Shown here piece after piece: positions 16,632-26,724 of a stretch of DNA of 48,582 nucleotides. Origin of the DNA: Robbsia andropogonis. Lineage in GTDB: Bacteria > Pseudomonadota > Gammaproteobacteria > Burkholderiales > Burkholderiaceae. The number at the start of each line of letters is the position of its first letter. Positions within the stretch are counted from its first letter, which is position 1. The notes beneath the pieces were generated by a model. That model worked only from the letters and a program-made list of their open reading frames with translations, did no database searches and was not told where the DNA came from. The position numbers and the translations under genes were made by a program. Where the stretch lies: contig NZ_LAQU01000031.1 in assembly GCF_000970345.1 (NCBI RefSeq), positions 1 to 48,582 on the forward strand. The letters run 5' to 3'.

Positions 16632-18562
16632 GCAACCACCACCTTGCGAAACATCCCGGCCTCCATGTGATACAGCAGATGACAATGAAAGGCCCACTGT
16701 CCTGGTGCATCGGCAGTAACAAGCGCCGAAAGCTGTTTTGCCGGTTGGACGTTGATCGTATGCTTGCGCACTAGGAACGTTCCGTCTTCGCTCTCCACCT
16801 CGAAGAACATCCCGTGAAGATGAATTGGATGATTCATCATCGTGTCGTTGATCAACGTGATCCGGAGCCGCTCACCGTAATAAAATCGATACGGAGGAGC
16901 CTCTGAATATTTGAGCCCATCGAAACCCCATATGAAGCGCGACATATTTCCGGTGAGGTGAATGACCATCTCCCGGGACGGCGGACGCGGATCGAGCGGA
17001 CCACCAATGGTGTGAAGGTCCGCATAGGTCAAAACCCGCCACTCCGATGCCCCCTGGGTCTCTCCTGTTCTCAGACGAGGACCAGGATCATCAAGGCGCT
17101 TCGAAGGCATTGCAATTCGCATATCGACCTCCACGCCCGTTGACAACGGCGCATCGGTGTCGGACCTGGCGGACGTGATGTCAGGCGATGGCGCATGAAG
17201 TACCGCGGTCTTGGCCGAAGACAACGGGTGCATGTCCATGGTTCCCATGGCCATGCCTGGCATCGTCGTATCGTGACGCTTCCCGCCATGGCCCATGTCC
17301 ATGCCATGCATCGGCATCGCACCCATCATGTCTTCGTCGGCAAGCCAGGTCTTAGCCCGCATCATAGGCACGCTACCCACCATATCCATGCTTGGCGCCA
17401 AGGTTCCGCGAGCATAACCACTACGATCTATCGACTCGCTGAAAATCGTATAGGCCCGATCGTCCGGCATCGTGAACAAGACTTCGTAGGTCTCTGCGGC
17501 CGCAAATCGGAATTCATCCACGTCGACGGGATCGACTTGCTGCCCATCGGCTGCAATCACCGTCATCTTGATGCCAGGAATACGCACGTCGAATATCGAC
17601 GATGCGCTTGCGTTGATGAAACGCAAGCGTATGCGCTCGCCCGCCCTGGCAATTCCGGTCCAATTCGCCGCTGGCGACTTCCCATTAGTGAGATAGGTGT
17701 ATGTGGCACCGGACACATCGGCAAAGTCCGTAGGGTTCATGCGCATGGTATTCCACATGCGGCGTTTCAGAATCGCGGCGTGTAGGCCTTCGGTATGCAC
17801 GTCCCGGAAAAATCCAGGAACCGTCGGCATCTGACGATTGTAATAATCGCTATCGGCTTTCAGATTGGATAAGATCGTCGACGGTTTTTCATCAGTCCAG
17901 TCACTCAACATCACCACATAGTCTCGGTCCGGCCTGACCGTATCGCCATCCTGCGGAACGATGACGATCGGCCCATACAGCCCCAACTGCTCCTGGAAGC
18001 CGCTATGACTGTGATACCAGTATGTCCCCGCCTGGCGTACCTTGAATCGATACGTGAACGTTTCGCCCGGTGCAATGCCCGGAAAACTGATACCGGGTAC
18101 GCCATCCATCCCGAAGGGCAACACGATACCGTGCCAGTGGATCGACGTTACCTCGTCAAGCGCGTTGCGAACCCGTAACGTGACCGTATCGCCCTGCCGC
18201 CATTGCAGCAACGGTGCCGGCATGCTGCCATTCACGGTGAACGCACGCCGTGATTTGCCGGTGAGGTTCACGGCGCGCGTTCCAATTTCGAGATCGAACG
18301 TATTGCCAGTAAGCGGCTCGGCACGCGCTGGCTGCTCGGCTGCAACCGGCAGGTCAGCAGAGTTGCCGGATACGTTCTCGTCACGTACTGTCGCGTATGC
18401 TGAAACGACCCAACTTCCCGCGAACGTCGCCGCTGTTGCTGCGATGCCTTGAACAAAGCGGCGCCTGCTCAGAGGGGTGGCGTCGTCGCGCGAAGGTATC
18501 GCGTCATGACATGTGTTGACGCCAACTTCGGCGCCTATACCACCTCGTGGCGGTAAGTTCAT
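16628..18562 (-). CDS. copA: Copper resistance multicopper oxidase CopA
   Basis: This 644-residue periplasmic multicopper oxidase oxidises Cu(I) to the less toxic Cu(II). A Tat signal (SRRRFVQGIAATAATFAGSW) lies near residue 35. The copper ligand motifs are SIHWHGIVLPFG, YWYHSHSGFQEQ, HPIHLHGMFFEVE and HCHLLYHMEAGMF. A Met-rich insert (MMGAMPMHGMDMGHGG and onward) is typical of CopA and PcoA. The ATG at 18562 overlaps the ATPase stop (ATGA) and has GGGGAGCG upstream, so the longer start at 18586 is rejected. Confidence 0.95.
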   Translation of the reverse strand: MNLPPRGGIGAEVGVNTCHDAIPSRDDATPLSRRRFVQGIAATAATFAGSWVVSAYATVRDENVSGNSADLPVAAEQPARAEPLTGNTFDLEIGTRAVNLTGKSRRAFTVNGSMPAPLLQWRQGDTVTLRVRNALDEVTSIHWHGIVLPFGMDGVPGISFPGIAPGETFTYRFKVRQAGTYWYHSHSGFQEQLGLYGPIVIVPQDGDTVRPDRDYVVMLSDWTDEKPSTILSNLKADSDYYNRQMPTVPGFFRDVHTEGLHAAILKRRMWNTMRMNPTDFADVSGATYTYLTNGKSPAANWTGIARAGERIRLRFINASASSIFDVRIPGIKMTVIAADGQQVDPVDVDEFRFAAAETYEVLFTMPDDRAYTIFSESIDRSGYARGTLAPSMDMVGSVPMMRAKTWLADEDMMGAMPMHGMDMGHGGKRHDTTMPGMAMGTMDMHPLSSAKTAVLHAPSPDITSARSDTDAPLSTGVEVDMRIAMPSKRLDDPGPRLRTGETQGASEWRVLTYADLHTIGGPLDPRPPSREMVIHLTGNMSRFIWGFDGLKYSEAPPYRFYYGERLRITLINDTMMNHPIHLHGMFFEVESEDGTFLVRKHTINVQPAKQLSALVTADAPGQWAFHCHLLYHMEAGMFRKVVVA

Positions 18563-21162
18563 ACACTTCGCTCCCCATGCGACCATTGATGAGATATATC
18601 CGCATTAAACGATAGTGCAGAGCGGATAAAGCGTAAGCGTAGTCCATTGCTCAACACGAAGACCGAAGACAATGCCATCGCCGCGGCGGCAAGCATCGGC
18701 GACAATAAAAGTCCAAGGAGTGGATAGGCAAGTCCGGCGGCAAGTGGGATCAACACGACATTGTAGCCAAACGCCCACACCAAATTCTGGTGAATATTGC
18801 GCATCGTTGCATGGCTGATAGTCACAGCGTCCACCACCCCATGCAATGCACTGCGAGCCAGCACGACATTGGCGCTCTGTATCGCCACGTCACTGCCGGA
18901 ACCAATCGCAATGCCGACATCGGCATGCGCCAAGGCCGGCGCATCATTCATGCCGTCCCCCACGAAAGCAAGCAAACCGTATTGCGCGCGCAATGCATCG
19001 AGGGCCGCTACTTTGCCATCGGGCGTTACATCGGCACGCACGTCGTCGATACCCAATATCGATGCCACGGCTGCAGCGGTCGCGGCCGCATCTCCGGTGA
19101 TCATCGCCACACGTAATTGACGTGCACGTAACGCTGCGATGACGGTAGCCGTTTCTGGACGGATCGGATCGGCCACGGCAAGCGCGCCCACGACCCGCCC
19201 CGATAATGCTACGTACAGGACCGTCTTCATCGCCGCGTGCCACGGCGCGACAACCCTTTGAAGCACGTCGTCATCAGGCATCGCGGGTGCTGCTCTGTCG
19301 GCAACGCACTGATGCGCCATCCAAGTCGCATTGCCTATTGCTATAAGGTGACCGTCTATGGTTCCAGCGACCCCTTGCCCTGTGCTGGAAACAAAGTTCG
19401 ATACGGTATGCGGTGACAAGGCCGAAGCGTTTTCGGCCAAACCAATATGCCGCGTGGCGGCAGCGACGACCGCATGGGCGAGTGGATGCGCCGATAAACG
19501 TTCCAGTGCCGCCATACCCGACCATAGCGCCACTTCATCGACCGAGACAAACCAGTGCGTATCCGTGACCGCGGGCTTGCCTACTGTCAGCGTGCCGGTC
19601 TTATCGAACGCGACAACCTTGCATGCCTGCAACGTCTGCAACGCATCGCCTTGGCGAAACAACACCCCAAGGCGCGCTGCCCGGCCGGCGGCAACCATGA
19701 TCGACGTCGGTGTCGCCAAGCCCATTGCACAAGGGCAGGCGACGATCAGTACCGCCACCGCGGTGGAAAGGGCAAATGCCACGTCGCGACCCAATGCCAT
19801 CCACGCGGCAAACGTCAACACGGCAGCAACCAATACAGCCGGCACGAACCACGCTGTAACAAGATCGACTTTCTGCTGGATCGGCAGCTTCGCACCTTGA
19901 GCGCGTTGCACCAGGGCGATGATCCGCGACAGCGTCGCATCGGCACCGACGCGTGTAACACGGGCCCGCAAGATACCATCGCCGTTCACCGTTCCGCCGG
20001 TGAGGTCGGTTGCCACACCGTGTCGTTTCTCAACCGGCATCGACTCGCCGGTCAGCATACTTTCGTCGACATACGATGCACCGTCGATCAATACCGCATC
20101 CGCAGGCACCCGTTCGCCAGGGCGGATCAAAATGGCATCGCCCACTTTCAACATGGCCAGAGGCACATCGCTTATGCGACGATCATCACCATTGTCCAGA
20201 CCGTCGAGACGATGCGCGGTATCGGGACGCAGCGCCAGCAGGGCGCGAATCGCATCACCGGTCCGCCCCTTTGCACGCGCTTCCAGATACCGACCCAATA
20301 AAATCAACACGACGATCACCGCCGCTGCTTCAAAATACAGATGCCGTGCCTGTTCCGGTACCCAGTCAGGGCGTAGCGCGGCAATCATCGAAAAGCTCCA
20401 TGCGGCACCCGCGCCCAATGCCACCAGCGTATTCATATCGGGCGCCGCGCGCCGCGCGGCCTGGGTACCTTTAATGAAGAATTGCCGGCCCGGTCCAAAA
20501 AGCACCAATGTGGTTAAGACCGCTTCAATCGTCGTAATCGTGCCGGTGCCAACGCTGCTCACCAACAGGGGAATAGCCGACAGCCCAAGATGGCCCGCCA
20601 TTTCGAAAAGGAACACCGGTAACGTCAATGCGATCGCCAGAATCAAATTCCGGCGCTGCTGCATCACATCGCGGGCTTTACGTGCCGCCTTGGCATCGGA
20701 GGTGCCAAGCTCCGATCCTTCACGGGAAACAACCTCAGCGCCACCATTCAGCGTATGTGTTTCCGAACCGGGGAGGTCGGTAACAGGTAGCGTTGCTGGA
20801 GAAGCGGCAATGCGGCGTACTGCTTGCGTTGACCGCGAGTCCATCTGAGGCGCCGCCTCCGCAGGCTGCCTCCATTCATCCGCCATTTGAAGTTGGGTGG
20901 GATAGCCTGCGGCGGTACCCGCTTCGGCGATACGGGTGGGCTGTACTTGCGACGGATCGTACCGAACGAATGCAGTTTCACTCGCCAAATTGACCGCTAC
21001 ATCCGCCACACCGGGAATGGCTTGAAGTGCCTTTTCCAGGCGCCGCACGCACGATGCGCAGGACATGTCGGCGACGTCAAATGTGCCCTCTTCGAATGAC
21101 GCGGATAAGCTGGGAGCACTTGCAGAAGGCGCATTCGGCGATATGTTTTCTGAGTTAGCCAT
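18559..21162 (-). CDS. Copper-translocating P1B-type ATPase
   Basis: This inner-membrane pump exports Cu(I) from the cytoplasm using ATP. The 867-residue protein has one heavy-metal-associated domain (DMSCASCVRRL), about eight membrane helices, the actuator motif LTGESMPVEK, the membrane metal motif VACPCAMGLATP, the phosphorylation site FDKTGTLTVGK and the hinge VGDGMNDAPALA. The ATG at 21162 (MANSEN) has GGAG seven bases upstream and is preferred over the GTG at 21174. It is first in the operon, before copA and copB, behind a CueR-type operator. Confidence 0.95.
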   Translation of the reverse strand: MANSENISPNAPSASAPSLSASFEEGTFDVADMSCASCVRRLEKALQAIPGVADVAVNLASETAFVRYDPSQVQPTRIAEAGTAAGYPTQLQMADEWRQPAEAAPQMDSRSTQAVRRIAASPATLPVTDLPGSETHTLNGGAEVVSREGSELGTSDAKAARKARDVMQQRRNLILAIALTLPVFLFEMAGHLGLSAIPLLVSSVGTGTITTIEAVLTTLVLFGPGRQFFIKGTQAARRAAPDMNTLVALGAGAAWSFSMIAALRPDWVPEQARHLYFEAAAVIVVLILLGRYLEARAKGRTGDAIRALLALRPDTAHRLDGLDNGDDRRISDVPLAMLKVGDAILIRPGERVPADAVLIDGASYVDESMLTGESMPVEKRHGVATDLTGGTVNGDGILRARVTRVGADATLSRIIALVQRAQGAKLPIQQKVDLVTAWFVPAVLVAAVLTFAAWMALGRDVAFALSTAVAVLIVACPCAMGLATPTSIMVAAGRAARLGVLFRQGDALQTLQACKVVAFDKTGTLTVGKPAVTDTHWFVSVDEVALWSGMAALERLSAHPLAHAVVAAATRHIGLAENASALSPHTVSNFVSSTGQGVAGTIDGHLIAIGNATWMAHQCVADRAAPAMPDDDVLQRVVAPWHAAMKTVLYVALSGRVVGALAVADPIRPETATVIAALRARQLRVAMITGDAAATAAAVASILGIDDVRADVTPDGKVAALDALRAQYGLLAFVGDGMNDAPALAHADVGIAIGSGSDVAIQSANVVLARSALHGVVDAVTISHATMRNIHQNLVWAFGYNVVLIPLAAGLAYPLLGLLLSPMLAAAAMALSSVFVLSNGLRLRFIRSALSFNADISHQWSHGERSV

Positions 21163-21201
21163 ATTGTGCTCCACGTTACGTTTCCACGACGATCACCTTA
21201 A

Positions 21202-21222
21202 ACCTTCCAATTAGGTCAAGGT
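21202..21222. promoter_or_regulatory. CueR-type (MerR family) copper operator/promoter
   Basis: ACCTTCCAATTAGGTCAAGGT is a 21-bp dyad whose outer arms, ACCTT and AAGGT, are perfect and match the ACCTTCC-N7-GGAAGGT pattern of CueR sites. It lies 40 bp upstream of the ATPase start; read on the minus strand, TTGACC overlaps as a -35. No cueR gene is in the window. The remainder of the gap 21223-21584 shows nothing convincing. Confidence 0.75.
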
Positions 21223-21584
21223 CAAGCGATGATTTTCAATGTCATGACATAAATAGCTATAGCAATCAAATTGGCGACGTCCCTTGGCTTGTCAGAAATG
21301 GCAAGTTTGGTAGCAAAACGAAGAGCATCGCTGTTGCAGCCATGCAAAATGATTGCAATTCGCATTCCTTCAAATTCATCCTTACGCGAGTTCTGGTAGA
21401 CCGTCCCTTCACTTTGATGCACCATCGCCGCGATAGATGATGACTTGTTTTAAGTGGACCCTACGTAACGTCGCGCCAGCGTTGCGGCTGGTCTGAACAA
21501 GCGTGCATTTCGCGTCTGTTTTACACGCTCGTACCTTACGTTCGTTTGTCTGAAACCGCTCATTGAGCAAAGCCTGGTCTTCCC

Positions 21585-23336
21585 ATGCACGTTCGCCCCG
21601 TTCGTACCAACTCTTTTATCTGGACTGGTTCATTGCTGGTCTGCCTCCTTGTCGCATTCGCCATCGTCTGGTTCGCGCCATTGGACTTGCGCCATCTCAT
21701 TCCAAACGACGAAGGTCGCTATGCGGAAATGGCCCGGGAGATGTTCACGACCGGCGACTGGATCACACCCCGATATAACGGCTACAAATACTTCGAAAAA
21801 CCACCGTTGCAGACCTGGGCAAACGCATTGACGTTTGCATGGTTTGGCATTGGTGACTGGCAGGCTCGGCTTTACACCGCACTGACGGGGTTCGGTGGCG
21901 TGCTATTGCTTGGCTATACGGCAACGCGGCTTTATGGTGCCGCGACGGGTTTTTATGCCGCCGTCATCCTCGCCGGCGCACCGTACTGGGCAGCGCTGGG
22001 CCATTACGACACGCTGGACATGGGCCTGTCTTTCTGGATGGAATGGGTGCTATGCGCACTGCTACTCGCGCAGCGCACATCTGCGACCACAAGGCAACGG
22101 CACGGCTGGATGCTGGTATGTTGGGCGGGGATGGCTGCAGCGGTGTTGTCCAAGGGGCTGGTCGGCTTGATCCTTCCCGGCTCGGTTCTGATCGTGTATT
22201 CGATCGTCAGCGCTAACCTGCGCGTATGGCAGCGCCTGCACATTCTTGCAGGGCTGACGTTGTTCATGGTCATTGTGCTGCCGTGGTTTTTCCTGGTTCA
22301 GAAAGCCAATCCTGAGTTCTTTCATTTCTTCTTTATCGTTCAACAATTTGAACGCTACCTTACGCCACAACAGAATCGGCCCGGCCCGTTCTTGTATTTC
22401 GTGCCCGTCATCCTGCTTGGATTTTTACCTTGGCTCACACTTGCATTTCCGACAGCCGGAACAGTAAAGGCATGGCGCCATCCAATTGACACCTTGCGCC
22501 GCGCCGTGTCCGTATGGCGCGCCGATGGCCGTCAGGGCGCGATCAATGGCACTGCCTTTACCGTGGTCTGGGGCGCTTTTATCTTCTTGTTTTTTAGCGT
22601 TTCGCATTCGAAGTTGATCCCCTACGTGCTGCCGGTTGCACCAGCCATCGCACTCCTGCTTGCCCACGGCGCGGTCTTGATTCCCTCTACGCGCTGGCAA
22701 CGACATCTCCAAGGTTATTTGATCTTTTTGGTCATAGCCGCAGTTGCATCATTTGTCATTCGGTTCGTGCGAACACCGCGTGACTCGCACCAAGCGTTTC
22801 AAACCTTCCAGTGGTGGGTGTTCGCCGGTTTCGTTTTCTGTGCGGTGATGACGTGGTTCGCCATGTATCTGGCGCGCAACCCGCGAAGAATGCCAGCATC
22901 CTTCGCGGCGGTAGGATGCGGCTGGTTAGGCCTTTGTCTGATCGCCGGCACCGGGCACGACGCCTTGGGAAAACCCATGTCGGGAGCGCCGCTAGCCCCG
23001 GCGATCAAGGCCGCGATGGCGCGCGCGCCCGCCGATACACCCTTTTATGCGGTGGAAAAACTTGACCATACATTACCGTTTTATATAGGTCACACCACGA
23101 TCATGGTTCAAGGAGCAGATGAACTGGCGTTTGGCGTATATGCAGAGCCAGAAAAATGGATTCCGAACATCAAGGACTGGGAAGCACGGTGGCGCGCCGA
23201 GCGGTATGCATTCGCGTTAATGAATCCGGCACAGTATCGGAAACTGGTGATGGAAGGGTTGCCCATGACAGTCATTGCGGCCGACGCCTGGCGCGTGGTG
23301 GTCGAGAAACCGCAAACTGCACCCTCGTCACCTTAA
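21585..23336 (+). CDS. ArnT/PMT-family glycosyltransferase
   Basis: This 583-residue inner-membrane GT-C glycosyltransferase belongs to the ArnT/dolichyl-phosphate-mannose family. The catalytic first periplasmic loop is present as LIPNDEGRYAEMAREMFTTG followed by YFEKPPLQTW, and about twelve hydrophobic helices cover residues 15-430, with a soluble C-terminal domain. ArnT enzymes move 4-amino-4-deoxy-L-arabinose from undecaprenyl phosphate to lipid A, giving resistance to cationic peptides. No other arn gene is adjacent, so the donor sugar is not certain and no symbol is given. Confidence 0.85.
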   Translation: MHVRPVRTNSFIWTGSLLVCLLVAFAIVWFAPLDLRHLIPNDEGRYAEMAREMFTTGDWITPRYNGYKYFEKPPLQTWANALTFAWFGIGDWQARLYTALTGFGGVLLLGYTATRLYGAATGFYAAVILAGAPYWAALGHYDTLDMGLSFWMEWVLCALLLAQRTSATTRQRHGWMLVCWAGMAAAVLSKGLVGLILPGSVLIVYSIVSANLRVWQRLHILAGLTLFMVIVLPWFFLVQKANPEFFHFFFIVQQFERYLTPQQNRPGPFLYFVPVILLGFLPWLTLAFPTAGTVKAWRHPIDTLRRAVSVWRADGRQGAINGTAFTVVWGAFIFLFFSVSHSKLIPYVLPVAPAIALLLAHGAVLIPSTRWQRHLQGYLIFLVIAAVASFVIRFVRTPRDSHQAFQTFQWWVFAGFVFCAVMTWFAMYLARNPRRMPASFAAVGCGWLGLCLIAGTGHDALGKPMSGAPLAPAIKAAMARAPADTPFYAVEKLDHTLPFYIGHTTIMVQGADELAFGVYAEPEKWIPNIKDWEARWRAERYAFALMNPAQYRKLVMEGLPMTVIAADAWRVVVEKPQTAPSSP

Positions 23337-23655
23337 GCAAGGGCAGCGTTGGTCAGGGACAGGAAAGACGGCGCCGTAATCGTGCACTCCGCGAAGTCGC
23401 GGGAACGCCTCAAGCGAGAGCATCGCGTCAAAAGCCCATGGTGATCTTTCGACCAATCGATTGGCACGTCACTTGCTTGTAATTCTGCGCCACTCGGCGC
23501 GATGCTTAGTGGACCATCTGCTCATTTCTTGCGCCGACGGCCACTGGCCGGGATCGCAAGACGCATACGCCCCTGATTTGACCAACCCAGGTCGCCACAA
23601 AAATTTCACAAAAAAATCATGGAACTAAGCTATTCGCACTAGGAGAATTAACAGA

Positions 23656-23684
23656 GATATCCACAAAATCTGTGGATATCTTTT
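23656..23684. terminator. Rho-independent terminator-like hairpin (or paired DnaA-box-like sites)
   Basis: GATATCCACA at 23656-23665 and TGTGGATATC at 23671-23680 form a perfect 10-bp stem with a 5-base loop, followed by TTTT. It lies in the 458-base gap between the glycosyltransferase and the converging recombinase gene. Each arm also contains ATATCCACA, one base from the DnaA box. Nothing else is recognisable in this gap. Confidence 0.6.
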
Positions 23685-23794
23685 CGCCAGCGGCGCCATT
23701 GCGAAGCCAATGACCGTCCTCGAATAAATGTTCGGGGCACGACCTTAAATAACATGCTGCTCACACCGGGGGCGCATGGAAAACCGTCACGGCG

Positions 23795-25951
23795 TCACGA
23801 TGTCCCAGTGGTAGCGACCATGGCGCCGTGAGCGTGCATCGTCGCCGCAAAACGCGCGAGTACGCGGACAAGCGTACCAGCGGGAACCGCGGCGGACTGC
23901 GGGTCGAATCCTGCGGCAGTATGCCGGAGGAAAAGCCACGCATCGGGGCTGACCGGCCCTGATTGTGCTTCGCGAAGCGCAAGATAGTCTGATAAAGCGC
24001 ACTGGAGTGTCTCGATGGATAATGACGTTGCTTGAACCCCCGGCGACAGTTGCACCCGACATGCATCGGCTTTTGGGTAGCGGCAGCGTTGCCGCCCCCG
24101 ACGCGCCGTCACCAATGTCGTGGCACGCACGACCGGCATGTCCTGCTGAATAAGCGCATCGATATCCCGAACACGCAACGTTGCCACTTCCGACATTCGT
24201 AGTCCTGTCACTGCGACGACATGCGCAAGCAATCGCATACGGGCCACATGTATTGCAAGAGGCGGTCGTCGACTGGATGATGTGCTCGCCATCGATGCAC
24301 CTATGTCACACCACGCTTTTGCAGACTGCGGTATCGCGGAAACAGCATCAGTGCGCGTATGTTCGATCTCTGACTGCGCGACTGGCTTGATCGAAGGCAA
24401 CAGCGAATCGAATAGCCCGTGGCGAACCGAACCCGCGAGCGCCAGATGCCCGAACAACACCTTCAACGTACGACGGGCAATTCTGACCGATGCGTCGCTG
24501 GCGGGGCCTTCGAATGGACGCCAGGTCGGCAGACCGCGCTCCACCTTAGGGCCACACCATTCAGAATCAGGTGCACGCATAAATGCAAAATATGCTTCCA
24601 CATCGATCACGCGCAATTGCCCCAGCGTGGTTTGTCGTATCAACGCGGTCCATAGCAACAGGCGTTCCGCCTGCAGGCGGAAGCATCGATAGGTGCTGGC
24701 GGACTGCTTATACCGGTCAAGGACGCGAATAAGCATATCGCGGTCGGCAGCCACTAAGGCATCCGATGGGGTGAAGTACTCGATGGCGGCCAATCGATCA
24801 CTTGTGACACGGCGCGCGGCGTCTACATTTGGACTCCATTGCCGACGCGGTGTTGCCGCATGTCGGGCAATGCGAGCGCCAAGGTCGACGGCGTTCATGG
24901 ACAGCCAATCCTGAAGTCGTTGTGCCGCGCGCAGGCCGATCCGGGGCACATCCCGATACCAGCGAAAACCTCGACGATTGATCATCGACAATAGATCGCC
25001 TACAGTCTTCACATCGACCGCTTCCAAGCGGCGCGCCAAGACAGGATCGATCCAATCGCCGATGAAATGATGCAATCGAGGTGGTTCGACCAAAGTGGCT
25101 TCTAGTCGATCCAACACCTCTCTACGTCTGGCGCGAAGGCGCTGATTACGCGCCTCTCGTCGCACGGCCCGGTCCGCGATTACACTCGCCTTTTTCAAGG
25201 CCATATCGGGCACGGTCGCCAATAATGCGGACGGGGTTTGCATACCCGTCGTGTCGTCGACCAAACGGGCGGTAGACACAGCGAAAGTTGACGCGCCGCG
25301 ACCTGCCTTGAGTCGCGCTTCCTCGTACAAAGCGATCAATTCAACTTCTGAATACACGCCGTCCGGATCATGGGTCTCGCGAAAATCATCAAGTGACGCG
25401 AACACATGCGTCGGAGCGTCTCCTGGCATGACGCTTACCGACGCCGGCACCATCGATGTCTGTCGAACCGTGCCTTGCAACGGTATGGTGGGCTTTGATA
25501 AAGGAGTCGCGCGATCTCCCGTACGAATTGCCCCACCAGGTTGCAAGCGTGTGTCGTCTTGCCACGTATGAATGACGGTCGCATCAAACGGCGTATCGGC
25601 AAGCTTCGCGGTTGGCAAGCGCAACAAGCGGGCGCCGGCACTGTCACCGCGCTTTCGCGCGGCATTTGACAATTCCTCGACGAGCCAACGCAGCGTGCTC
25701 TTCACTCGCCTGCGATCACCAAGCGTGCCGAGATACTGCTCGGCTAACGCACCGATATCGAGCCCTTCATATACCCCACGAATGAACGCCATGTGGTGTA
25801 AGCCGATTCGCCGTCGATGTAGACGATCAGCCGACGCGCCTATTGCCTGCGGCGTCTTTATTTCCGGAACGGCCCCGATATCAAGATGTGCCGCCACTTT
25901 GACAGGATTTTCTGGCATATCAGGGGAATGACTGAATACATTCGAATGCAA
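23795..25951 (-). CDS. Large tyrosine-recombinase-family protein lacking the catalytic C-terminus
   Basis: This 718-residue protein resembles the large plasmid/second-chromosome integrases of Burkholderia. The N-terminal half (HHMAFIRGVYEGLDI; VELIALYEE; a helix-hairpin-helix-like VKTVGDLLSMINRRGFRWYR) matches the DUF3701-type region, followed by a core-binding domain and a catalytic domain that starts VTGLRMSEVATLRVRDID, with the first catalytic Arg. The expected H-x-x-R, LGH and Tyr motifs are absent: the frame ends shortly after WLFLRHTAAGF, and no continuation is seen in other frames to 23650. It is probably inactive as a recombinase. Confidence 0.7.
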   Translation of the reverse strand: MHSNVFSHSPDMPENPVKVAAHLDIGAVPEIKTPQAIGASADRLHRRRIGLHHMAFIRGVYEGLDIGALAEQYLGTLGDRRRVKSTLRWLVEELSNAARKRGDSAGARLLRLPTAKLADTPFDATVIHTWQDDTRLQPGGAIRTGDRATPLSKPTIPLQGTVRQTSMVPASVSVMPGDAPTHVFASLDDFRETHDPDGVYSEVELIALYEEARLKAGRGASTFAVSTARLVDDTTGMQTPSALLATVPDMALKKASVIADRAVRREARNQRLRARRREVLDRLEATLVEPPRLHHFIGDWIDPVLARRLEAVDVKTVGDLLSMINRRGFRWYRDVPRIGLRAAQRLQDWLSMNAVDLGARIARHAATPRRQWSPNVDAARRVTSDRLAAIEYFTPSDALVAADRDMLIRVLDRYKQSASTYRCFRLQAERLLLWTALIRQTTLGQLRVIDVEAYFAFMRAPDSEWCGPKVERGLPTWRPFEGPASDASVRIARRTLKVLFGHLALAGSVRHGLFDSLLPSIKPVAQSEIEHTRTDAVSAIPQSAKAWCDIGASMASTSSSRRPPLAIHVARMRLLAHVVAVTGLRMSEVATLRVRDIDALIQQDMPVVRATTLVTARRGRQRCRYPKADACRVQLSPGVQATSLSIETLQCALSDYLALREAQSGPVSPDAWLFLRHTAAGFDPQSAAVPAGTLVRVLARFAATMHAHGAMVATTGTS

Positions 25952-26307
25952 TTGGCCGATTACGGGGTATCTACGGCAGGCTTGTGATTCATTATAGCGT
26001 GTTATCAGGCTATCATCTTTTTTTCAACAAACTCGGACGATCCATTACGTTTTGCGGAAATATACGCAAATACAAGCACTTAAGCACGGTCGACTGACAT
26101 GCTCTCCGAATCGAAGTCGGCGGTGAACGAGGTCTACCCTGCTCTGTCCATGGTACGGTTTGCCATCGAACTGACACACCAAAGCGCTGGAGAAGAATGA
26201 GACTGCGTTACGACACTGCGACCTTGTATAGACGTGACTTTTTTGTGTCCGCTGAATTCACACCTTGCAATCATTGCTTTTAGTTGACCCGATGAGCATT
26301 AGTGCGA

Positions 26308-26721
26308 TCAGTTTCCCCTAACCCAAATGTCAATTGTGTTGAGTAAATAACAACTTTCCCATTTACTTTTGGATGCACTGCACGCTTGGATGTCTGCCAG
26401 ACATATGACGGATATCATTATCCGGGGCGCATTTCGTTTTTTTGTGGCCTCCATGTCGGCGTTGCCCCAGCCGGATGTACGATAGGGACGCGCAACAAAG
26501 TCAGTCGCCATTTGATTGTGTAGATAGATTTCATCACTAGTAATTAAAAATATATTATTATTTTTATACAACCGGATTCCATCGATGAGGCGAGTCATCG
26601 TGCTGGCTGCCCGTGATCGATTCGCTAAATATGGTGTCCGGAGGCAACCGACTGGTGAAGTAAGATTCATGTGAACGCTGTTATCTACTATCAACACGGG
26701 AGTGCCATCAACTGTAGCCAT
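26308..26721 (-). CDS. Hypothetical protein, possibly a recombinase N-terminal relic
   Basis: This 137-codon frame has no firm match. The stretch GTPVLIVDNSVHMNLTSPVG and YLANRSRAASTMTRLIDGIR weakly resembles the N-terminal core-binding region of plasmid tyrosine recombinases; the C-terminal half is unlike them. The region is AT-rich and lies among the parS-like sites. It may be a degenerate fragment or not a gene. Confidence 0.3.
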   Translation of the reverse strand: MATVDGTPVLIVDNSVHMNLTSPVGCLRTPYLANRSRAASTMTRLIDGIRLYKNNNIFLITSDEIYLHNQMATDFVARPYRTSGWGNADMEATKKRNAPRIMISVICLADIQACSASKSKWESCYLLNTIDIWVRGN

Positions 26722-26724
26722 CGG

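Noticed and set aside
19919-20848. Long open frame antisense to the copper ATPase gene
   Set aside because: It is a shadow of the GC-rich ATPase coding sequence, with no domain and no ribosome site.
21222-21425. Short frame of 67 codons upstream of the copper operon
   Set aside because: It runs into the copper operator, has no recognisable domain and no good ribosome site.
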